NCBI GenBank assembly: GCA_951812755.1
Contig: OX638329.1
Coordinates: 3,666,522 to 3,730,521, forward strand
Source of the DNA: an uncultured Latescibacterota bacterium
Lineage (GTDB): Bacteria > Latescibacterota > UBA2968
Reading direction: 5' to 3'
Length of the DNA: 64,000 nucleotides
The position numbers and the translations under genes are program-made. Under the pieces are notes generated by a model. It was not told the DNA's origin. It was given only the letters and a program-made list of their open reading frames with translations, and made no database searches. Shown piece after piece: positions 57,880 to 64,000 of this stretch (positions are counted from its first letter, which is position 1; every line of letters begins with the position of its first letter).

Positions 57880-60460
57880 TTTTGTCTATCCGATAAGAAT
57901 AGCTCACCTCGCCATTTGTCCGTCCAGCACCTTCATCCCAGGGCAGATAAGCTCTGATGTATTCCACCAAAACATCATCAGGAGAAACAGTCACACGCAA
58001 ATGCCCCGAATTTCCCAGGACAGTGCCACTCAAATACCCCCCTTCAAGGGCTATCCTATTACCGTTCCGATAATTGGTATTACTGGGTTGTGGCAACACC
58101 TGATACACCACCCCATCTAACTCCTGCTTCACAAACACATGGTCATGACCGTGAAAAAAAGCCGACACATTGTTCTCCACCATCAATTGGTGAATAGGCT
58201 TGCCCCATCCCGCGCGTTTTGTGTCAAACCCCCAACTGTCGTCTCTATTCTTTCCGCCCCATTCGTAATACGGAGCCATCTCAATACCGCCACGTCCTTC
58301 TCCTGTATGAATGCCCCCCACCAGGTGATGTGAAAATATAAACTTAAAGGTCGCATCACTCCCCTCCAGCACCTGCCGTAGCCACTGGTATTGCTTCTCG
58401 CCAAGGGTCCAGCGCCAGTTATCCGATACGCCACCGCGTTTGGGCTTTGTTGTCGTGTACCAATAAGGGTCAATCACAACAAATAGCGCGTCTCCCCACG
58501 ACCACGAATAATAACTCTCTCTCACGCCAACAAATTGCTCTTCATCGGAATCCCCGGAATAGAACACATCTGGCACGGGATTGGGATAATATTTTTTACG
58601 CGCCATTGTGGCCCAAACAGCCACATTGTTCGGTGTGCCATTCAATGACCACCCCTCTTCCCCATCGTGGTTGCCATTGACGAGAAACAGAGGAATAGAA
58701 TGCGTAATCTTCCCAAAATTTCCGCGCTCGTACAAATACCGACGCTCAACAGTTGCGTAATTGGGTGCGGGTCTTCTGGTATCCGTAAGTGGTTCTGAGT
58801 GTTTGTTGCACATAAACGTATCACCGAGGTCAATAAGAAAATCGGGCTGGTATGCTGCCACATTTTCCAGCGATCGATGGTAGAGTCCCAGGCTGGACCG
58901 ACCATCTAAATGTGCGTCAGCCTGAATCGAAAAGGTAAATGTTGTCCCAGGTGGACGATATGTGTGAAAAGTATATTCCCCTCGCCTTTTGAACTCTGTT
59001 TCTCCTGCGCGCCGGTAGCGCGTTCGATAATAGTACTGCGTGTTAGAAAGCAATCCCTCCATCGCAATTTCAATCGGTGTATCTCGCGACCCCTTCACCA
59101 CAGATGTCTGATTTGTGTAAACACCTGATTCTGTTCCGTATTCCAGATAAATCTCCAGGTCTGCTGATGGAACCACATTGACAGTTACGGACTTATCGGT
59201 TGGTCGTCCCAACAACTCGGATGCCACAAACAAAGAATCGGAATCCGTATCGGGTGGATCGGTTGCACTGGGGACACCTGAATCACTCGGCACACCGCCC
59301 TGACCGGACATTCCACCACCTTCCACCGCAACACTCCCATTGGATCGGTAAGTCTGTCGCGTGATATTGCCACTGGCATCTACAAATTGAAAATCATAAT
59401 CCCCATCGGGCCTGAGAAAATAGGCAATCGCATGTGTTCCACCGTTTGCCTCATACGTAAGCCGATACCAGTCATCTGCCCCCTTCACAAAATCTGTGAT
59501 ATTTGCCCGCATCCCCGTGCCCGAAGGCCGAACGGGCCTTGTGCGGGGCTGGTTGGCGACTTCTTCTCCCCTGGCCAGTTCAATAACACCCTTAAATCCT
59601 CCGTTGACATAGGGATAATCCAGCGTGCTGTGATAGTGATAATTTCCATTTGCATCGAAATGTCCGTTCAAATCGTCCAGGTTCGTTGCCGGGGTACCAT
59701 CGGCTTCATTGAGTCCATACATCGGGTAGCCATCCAGCGCATACGCAATGGGGACAGCATCGCCCACTTTTTCTATAAGAAACAAAGGCGCGATATGGTA
59801 GTGATAGTCGTCCGCACGACCGGCATGCCCTCCAAATTCATCCAACTCCCCAGCCAAATACGTGTCTGTGCGGCCATTTTGTTTGATGGGATTAAAAATG
59901 GGCACGCCATTAATAGCCAGACCAATAGCACCCCGAAACAATGTCTGGCTTGCATAAACTGGCACATCTGCAACCGCGGGTTTCAATGGGATCTGCCATG
60001 CATTATCACCCTGATAAGGCTGCGGCAGAGGCACCTGCTGATTCCAGGCTGTAATCCCCACCATCATGCGGTGATCGGGAAAAGCGTTGGACTCGATATA
60101 CAAAAAATCATCATCCCACTGGATGTTCAGCCGGTCTGCAAAATGCTGGAATGCTTGTGCGCTCACAGGGGCATCGCCCTGTGTGCCGCCAGAGGATCCA
60201 GGCTGTCCAAATGCAGAGATAAAGACCAGAAAGTCGAGAAAATCCACCAAACCATTCTGGTTTAGATCGAACTGTACCTGCTGCGAACCAAATGCAGCCG
60301 CGAACATGATAAAATCAACGAAGTCCGTTTTTCCGTCATCATTGAAATCCGTCACATCACTCTCATCGCTGTAGAGCCTGTGCCCTTCCGCATAACCGGC
60401 ACACAACACACTCATCACGCAAAAAACCAATCCGAACATCCTCAATTGTCGCCTCATCAT
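57875..60460 (-). CDS. Secreted EF-hand / YHYH-domain / metallophosphoesterase protein
   Basis: 861 residues behind AGGAGG. A signal peptide and two dockerin-like EF hands (TDFNDDGKTDFVDFIMFAA, DLNQNGLVDFLDFLVFISA) are followed by a YHYH domain (about 110-300; DDYHYHIAP, NYHYHSTLDYPY). After a low-complexity linker (GMSGQGGVPSDSGVPSATD) comes a purple-acid-phosphatase-type FnIII (LEIYLEYGTESGVYT). A calcineurin-like phosphoesterase closes it: D-x-H in IQADAHLDG, IDLGDTFM, GNHDGEEGW, FSHHLVGG and HGHDHVF, all five metal motifs intact. An exported phosphatase is inferred. The two halves look like a fusion of separately known families. Confidence 0.88.
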   Translation of the reverse strand: MMRRQLRMFGLVFCVMSVLCAGYAEGHRLYSDESDVTDFNDDGKTDFVDFIMFAAAFGSQQVQFDLNQNGLVDFLDFLVFISAFGQPGSSGGTQGDAPVSAQAFQHFADRLNIQWDDDFLYIESNAFPDHRMMVGITAWNQQVPLPQPYQGDNAWQIPLKPAVADVPVYASQTLFRGAIGLAINGVPIFNPIKQNGRTDTYLAGELDEFGGHAGRADDYHYHIAPLFLIEKVGDAVPIAYALDGYPMYGLNEADGTPATNLDDLNGHFDANGNYHYHSTLDYPYVNGGFKGVIELARGEEVANQPRTRPVRPSGTGMRANITDFVKGADDWYRLTYEANGGTHAIAYFLRPDGDYDFQFVDASGNITRQTYRSNGSVAVEGGGMSGQGGVPSDSGVPSATDPPDTDSDSLFVASELLGRPTDKSVTVNVVPSADLEIYLEYGTESGVYTNQTSVVKGSRDTPIEIAMEGLLSNTQYYYRTRYRRAGETEFKRRGEYTFHTYRPPGTTFTFSIQADAHLDGRSSLGLYHRSLENVAAYQPDFLIDLGDTFMCNKHSEPLTDTRRPAPNYATVERRYLYERGNFGKITHSIPLFLVNGNHDGEEGWSLNGTPNNVAVWATMARKKYYPNPVPDVFYSGDSDEEQFVGVRESYYSWSWGDALFVVIDPYWYTTTKPKRGGVSDNWRWTLGEKQYQWLRQVLEGSDATFKFIFSHHLVGGIHTGEGRGGIEMAPYYEWGGKNRDDSWGFDTKRAGWGKPIHQLMVENNVSAFFHGHDHVFVKQELDGVVYQVLPQPSNTNYRNGNRIALEGGYLSGTVLGNSGHLRVTVSPDDVLVEYIRAYLPWDEGAGRTNGEVSYSYRIDKR

Positions 60461-60487
60461 TTGCCACCTCCTGTAGTTTCCAACTCC

Positions 60488-61645
60488 CTACTTTACGGTA
60501 TATCGCACAAGCACTTCATTGTCCAAAATGAGATTCGACGACCAGATAAATTGTGCATCGTGCTCTGGATCATCAAATAAATCCGTAAAATTCGTATATG
60601 CGGGTTTGTTGTTCACTCCAACTGTCGCATTCGTATAAGTATAGGCTTGTGGCCAGGCCGAATCATCAAAGTCGCTATCGTACCAGTTAGACGGGACGGG
60701 GTAGTGCATTGCGTAAAATTGACTGCCATCATTTGTATCACGCGTGTCACAGCCGCCGGACAAATGCTCGGTTTCCTTCTCAACAATACAGCTCAAATCT
60801 CTAATGGGTGCAATATAGAAAGTCTGCGCTTTCCATTGATCATTTGTAATCGCAACAGTATTTCCATTGGCATCGTGAAAACTCGCTACCAAACCGCCGT
60901 CTCCTGGATGATGTAAAAAATTGCGATTAGCTTCTGTGCCAAGCCCCAGATTCTCTTCCCAATCAACCAACTTCATTGCAATCGCAAATGGCCGCTTAAC
61001 CTTAAACCGAACCACGCTCGAATTAAACGGTGTGAACGGAACTGAATCAACTGCGATCAAGGTACCATTCACATATAATTCAAAGTAATTGTCGGCAAAG
61101 ATATATCCCGTGATCGTCTCACCATCTTTATCGATCTCTACGACTGACACAACCGACAAATTGAGAGCACTGCTATTGGGAGTAAAAACGCCTGTGCATT
61201 GGTTATACATATCCGATGCATGTCTCGCGGTTGTGTATTGCGTTTGGGCAGGCATAATCCACACATTGCCATCGTCAGATGTAATTGTCCCCACACTACT
61301 TATACGCCCCCCGGGACAATTGAGCAGATTGGAAATTGTTTGCGTTGCAAAACCCTGAGTGCTGACACCGAGAACAGGATCAGAGATGGTTTGCCCAAAT
61401 GCAGTGGCAAAAATTAAAAAATCTCCAAAATCTACAGTTCCACTTGCGTCCAGATCGTAAATCGCATTTTGCCCAACTCCCGATTGCCCAAATACAGCTA
61501 CAAAAAGCAAAAAATCGGCAAAATCGACCTTGCCATTCCCATCAAAATCGAGAAGTGACGCCTTCAAAGTGATTGGGCTAAAAATACAAAATAACGCGAA
61601 GACCGCGCCCAAAGCCCATTTTGATTTCAATAATTTTAAGAACAT
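60488..61645 (-). CDS. Secreted EF-hand protein of unknown function
   Basis: 385 residues from the ATG behind GGAGGAG. A signal (WALGAVFALFCIFSPITLKAS) and two dockerin-like EF hands (LDFDGNGKVDFADFLLFVA, DLDASGTVDFGDFLIFATA) are followed by an all-beta region. It contains ADNYFELYVNGTLIAVD and DSDFDDSAWPQAY, which recall jelly-roll carbohydrate-binding modules such as those attached to glycosidases, but no enzyme motif is recognised. The C-terminus is duplicated as a fragment at 57793-57879. It lies between two YHYH-domain genes on the same strand (28-base and 67-base gaps), so a shared operon and a shared extracellular role are likely. Confidence 0.75.
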   Translation of the reverse strand: MFLKLLKSKWALGAVFALFCIFSPITLKASLLDFDGNGKVDFADFLLFVAVFGQSGVGQNAIYDLDASGTVDFGDFLIFATAFGQTISDPVLGVSTQGFATQTISNLLNCPGGRISSVGTITSDDGNVWIMPAQTQYTTARHASDMYNQCTGVFTPNSSALNLSVVSVVEIDKDGETITGYIFADNYFELYVNGTLIAVDSVPFTPFNSSVVRFKVKRPFAIAMKLVDWEENLGLGTEANRNFLHHPGDGGLVASFHDANGNTVAITNDQWKAQTFYIAPIRDLSCIVEKETEHLSGGCDTRDTNDGSQFYAMHYPVPSNWYDSDFDDSAWPQAYTYTNATVGVNNKPAYTNFTDLFDDPEHDAQFIWSSNLILDNEVLVRYTVK

Positions 61646-61711
61646 GATGTCTGTCTCCTCCGCACGGATATACCCGCTCAAGTTATATGTATGTAATCCC
61701 TGAATACCAGA

Positions 61712-63025
61712 TCAGTAACGGCGCGGTGGACGCCTTCTAAAACCCGGACCGCCAGGGCCACCGACCCGACGTTGCCTGAACGAAGGATCTGGTGTCCCCC
61801 ATACACAGCGGGGCATGTACGGGTAATCCTCGGTCAGATAATAATGATAGATCCCTTCTGAAAACTCGGGCGTCACCCCAAATCGCCCATTGCACTGGTC
61901 GAGGTCGCCCGATCCCTCAACAAATTGCCAATCTTCCCGAAACGTGCCATCGTATTCTCCCCCAGGTCCGCTTTCTCGTGTACCCGAACGCAATTCCCAA
62001 CTTCCCTCAGGCGCATTGGATCCGCTGGCGACATAGACCGGAAAACCGTCGGCAGCATACCCGACCAATACCATCTCCTCGCCCTCCGTCCCACTCGTAA
62101 TTTCATTTATCAAGCTGTGCGGCACGCCGTGGTAGTGGTAAATACCCGTTGGCTGAACATGCGCGTTATTGCAATCTGTACCCAGCCATTCAAACCGCGC
62201 ATTGCCGCTCAATCGGCGTGCCATACCCGGGGTCAGTGCCTCGTAATTCCACTGCCGCTGGTTGCGATAACTCTCGGCAGTATCGCGTTCGAGTTTGATG
62301 CCCTCGAGCGTGATACCAAATACAGCCATTTCAGTGGGCGTGTTCGTCTTTTGGGGATTGCGGGGAATGCGCCAGGTCTGCGTCACTGACCAGATCATGT
62401 TCGGATTTCCCCGATTGGGAAACATTCCCGTCGCATGGGCAGGAATGCCATTGGTCGTGTATTCGATAGTATTTTCCAGAACGCGGGTCTGAACCTCCGG
62501 AACCTCTACCGGATCCTCTTTGCACTCCCAACCAACTTTCGGCGAAAAATCAGCGACAAGCGTCAGGTCGGCGGGATTCTGTTCAGGTACGTACACCTCG
62601 ATCCAAACCGTATCCGATGCTTGTTGCCCCGATTCCATCTCGGCACGCACTTCAAACAGCAATGTCTCTGCACTACTGACATCGTCAGGAACGCTAACAG
62701 TCGTCTGAAGCGCGTTTGTTGAACTCATCGCCGCCGCTGTCCCGCGCACTTGCCGCCACACGACACGGGCACCCGGACCATTGGTAACCGTGGCGTTGAG
62801 ATCCACCTGTGCCCCCGGAAGCACAATCCGACCGTAGCCAGCCTCCACGGATAGCGCACTCAGAGTATCCGGCATTTCAGGTGGACACGTTTCACCAAAT
62901 TGAGCAGCCAACACCAGAAAGTCAGAAAACCCGACCTCGCCATCCTTATCTAAATCCGCACTACACGCATTCGTTTTCGAAGCGAACAAAAAACATGCGA
63001 CAATCACAAGCCCGACAATCCTCAT
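61712..63025 (-). CDS. Secreted YHYH-domain protein with one EF hand and an Ig-like domain
   Basis: 437 residues from the ATG behind AGGAGG. A signal peptide (RIVGLVIVACFLFASKTNA) leads to one dockerin-like EF hand (ADLDKDGEVGFSDFLVLAA) and a PKD/Ig-like domain (GPGARVVWRQVRGTAAAMSS). The YHYH domain (about 200-410) has TGIYHYHGVPHSLI, VGYAADGFPVYVASG and EGIYHYYLTEDYPYMPRC. The second copy of the motif is YHYY. The C-terminus is Arg/Gly-rich (GGPGGPGFRRRPPRRY). YHYH proteins are extracellular and often oxidative or metal-binding by association; the reaction is not known. An in-frame upstream extension is the shadow of the Tat leader at 63045. Confidence 0.83.
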   Translation of the reverse strand: MRIVGLVIVACFLFASKTNACSADLDKDGEVGFSDFLVLAAQFGETCPPEMPDTLSALSVEAGYGRIVLPGAQVDLNATVTNGPGARVVWRQVRGTAAAMSSTNALQTTVSVPDDVSSAETLLFEVRAEMESGQQASDTVWIEVYVPEQNPADLTLVADFSPKVGWECKEDPVEVPEVQTRVLENTIEYTTNGIPAHATGMFPNRGNPNMIWSVTQTWRIPRNPQKTNTPTEMAVFGITLEGIKLERDTAESYRNQRQWNYEALTPGMARRLSGNARFEWLGTDCNNAHVQPTGIYHYHGVPHSLINEITSGTEGEEMVLVGYAADGFPVYVASGSNAPEGSWELRSGTRESGPGGEYDGTFREDWQFVEGSGDLDQCNGRFGVTPEFSEGIYHYYLTEDYPYMPRCVWGTPDPSFRQRRVGGPGGPGFRRRPPRRY

Positions 63026-63044
63026 GAAGTGACCTCCTGTATAG

Positions 63045-63161
63045 TCAACTGTTAGGGACATCCAGCCCCAGAACAAGCGCGCCCATTGCACCAAGTCCGG
63101 TCAGGGGAATAAAATCCCTCCGGTCAATAGAAACAGGCGATTTATGTGTGTATCTGGTCAT
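63045..63161 (-). pseudogene. Orphan Tat signal peptide (38 residues)
   Basis: A frame from 63161 encodes a basic start, then RRDFIPLTGLGAMGALVLGL, a textbook twin-arginine leader, and stops five residues later at 63045. No mature domain follows, and the next gene starts 20 bases on in another frame. It is the stump of a Tat-exported enzyme. A functional standalone peptide is unlikely. Confidence 0.6.
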
Positions 63162-63253
63162 TTTTCATTTATCCGGTGGAACGGTTACTCTCCTCGGTCC
63201 TGAATCATTAGACATCTATCTCTGGTCTGGCGTTCCCTCATCACTTTGCATAG

Positions 63254-63385
63254 ATGATGCCAAATTTCCAAGCCCCAAAAAAAGTTTCTCATGACCCTAT
63301 TTACGACCATACTGATTGCACGGGTCAAGTCCACCTCGACGGCAAAGACGCGATAAAAATCGCGATCAAGGGCGGGCTTGTCTAA
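63254..63385 (+). CDS. Possible small ORF (43 residues)
   Basis: The frame encodes MMPNFQAPKKVSHDPIYDHT and ends DGKDAIKIAIKGGLV, a plausible folded end, and is followed by a terminator at 63421. No ribosome binding site is visible and no family is recognised, so it may be a gene remnant. The rest of 63162-63535 shows no other feature. Confidence 0.25.
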   Translation: MMPNFQAPKKVSHDPIYDHTDCTGQVHLDGKDAIKIAIKGGLV

Positions 63386-63420
63386 ATTTTCAAAAAAGGC
63401 TTAATGCGGTAATATTGTAA

Positions 63421-63450
63421 GGGGATTCGGACAACCGATCCCCTTTTTTT
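63421..63450 (+). terminator. Intrinsic terminator
   Basis: GGGGATTCGG (63421-63430), loop ACAA, CCGATCCCC (63435-63443), then seven T. The stem has one bulged T. The orientation is plus strand; it would end a transcript entering from the left, possibly that of the small ORF at 63254. Confidence 0.85.
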
Positions 63451-63535
63451 AGCGCGTTACTGAGTATAAATATCCTGTAATTCAGTGCCCGAACAGGTTC
63501 TTATCCTGGCGGTAGGCCCTCTTCGGCATTTTATT

Positions 63536-64000
63536 TTAGTTCCTCAACTTTCTGACTATTGACTTGACGATACCCGGAAAAAGGGCAGCATAAGAAGAAT
63601 TTTGCAAACCCAACGCTTGATCTAAATTTCTTATGTTGCGCTCGATTTTTGCCAACATATATCGTTCGTATAGTTTCATTGCCGGATACCCTTGAAATCC
63701 CTCTAATAACTCATCTTCCACCTCTGGCAATTCGGTCTGAACAAAGTGAATCAAACCATTGTAACAGGGTATATGACCAGGTTCCACAGTTCTGAATTGT
63801 TGCCCGAGAATGAAATCGATAATTTTACTGAATTTACTCCATGAGGGGTGATTGCGGAATAATTGATAGACAAGTACAGCCACCAGCGGATTATTCATAA
63901 GTCCCCAGATAAATCCTGAAAAATCAATATCGTAAGACAAACGTAACCCTACCGAGGCAGAGCCACCTACCCGCCATTCCATCTCCTTGATCCGAACGCC
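63536..64000 (-). CDS. Hypothetical protein, N-terminus outside the window
   Basis: The frame is open to the window edge (154 codons visible). An internal ATG at 63982 has GGAG directly abutting it without spacing, so a start further upstream is likely. The visible part is mainly helical with NNPLVAVLVYQLFRNHPSWS, FRTVEPGHIPCYNGLIHFV and YPAMKLYERYMLAKIERNI, and ends in a basic segment. No family is recognised. It is transcribed away from the edge toward the YHYH cluster. Confidence 0.6.
   Translation of the reverse strand, partial: GVRIKEMEWRVGGSASVGLRLSYDIDFSGFIWGLMNNPLVAVLVYQLFRNHPSWSKFSKIIDFILGQQFRTVEPGHIPCYNGLIHFVQTELPEVEDELLEGFQGYPAMKLYERYMLAKIERNIRNLDQALGLQNSSYAALFPGIVKSIVRKLRN

Noticed and set aside
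63025-63094. N-terminal extension of the YHYH protein to 63094
   Set aside because: The extension is an out-of-frame shadow of the Tat leader ORF, and the ATG at 63025 has AGGAGG at the right distance and starts a proper signal peptide.

Overview
The window looks like part of a polysaccharide- and organosulfate-degrading, sponge- or sediment-type bacterium. The best guess is Latescibacterota or a relative such as Poribacteria. This rests on gene content only: ten Cys-type sulfatases, four phytanoyl-CoA dioxygenase-family (PhyH) proteins, YHYH-domain proteins, and five exported proteins with dockerin-like EF-hand pairs of the form D-F-N-x-D-G-x-x-x-F-x-D-F-L-x-F. No rRNA or complete tRNA is present to confirm it. 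Ribosome binding sites are mostly strong (AGGAGG type).

Layout. 1-9827: sulfatases with a LamG/GH116-like gene, a GMC oxidoreductase, a GC-rich Fic gene with its own palindromic operator, another sulfatase and an FAH-family enzyme ending at a tRNA 3' fragment. 9865-14410: a dispersed palindromic repeat, a collapsed FG-GAP gene, a large leucine-rich-repeat protein, an orphan signal peptide, a toxin-first VapC/antitoxin pair and a truncated secreted protein. 14411-24866: the regulatory centrepiece. A beta-propeller sigma54 activator (19223-22399) sits between two mirror-image repeats. Each repeat carries an outward-facing sigma54 promoter, one aimed at a PKD/SUMF1-type lipoprotein and the other at a membrane-anchored multicopper oxidase. 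24962-37920: a PhyH and a GH43/32-like gene converge on a nine-gene minus-strand operon of four sulfatases, two PhyH proteins, a Gfo/Idh oxidoreductase, a parallel beta-helix protein and one unknown. 38143-51104: GH3, enolase-superfamily protein, aldo/keto reductase, sulfatase, then a plus-strand operon GH2-sulfatase-enolase superfamily-gamma-glutamyltransferase. 51153-64000: a DUF488-RecQ fusion and a run of EF-hand secreted proteins (two with YHYH domains, one also a metallophosphoesterase) separated by gene remnants.

How the genes fit together. The catabolic genes form a sulfated-glycan locus: glycosidases and beta-helix proteins to cut, sulfatases to desulfate, and oxidoreductase, aldo/keto reductase and enolase-superfamily enzymes to process the sugars. 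Nine of ten sulfatases have no export signal, so they probably act in the cytoplasm on imported oligosaccharides, yet no transporter and no competent sulfatase-activating enzyme is encoded here. The region is also full of recombination scars: truncated signal peptides, a duplicated C-terminus, a composite GMC/AKR scar and palindromic repeats nested in location-specific inverted arms.

The most interesting item is the mirrored sigma54 module at 18864-22576.
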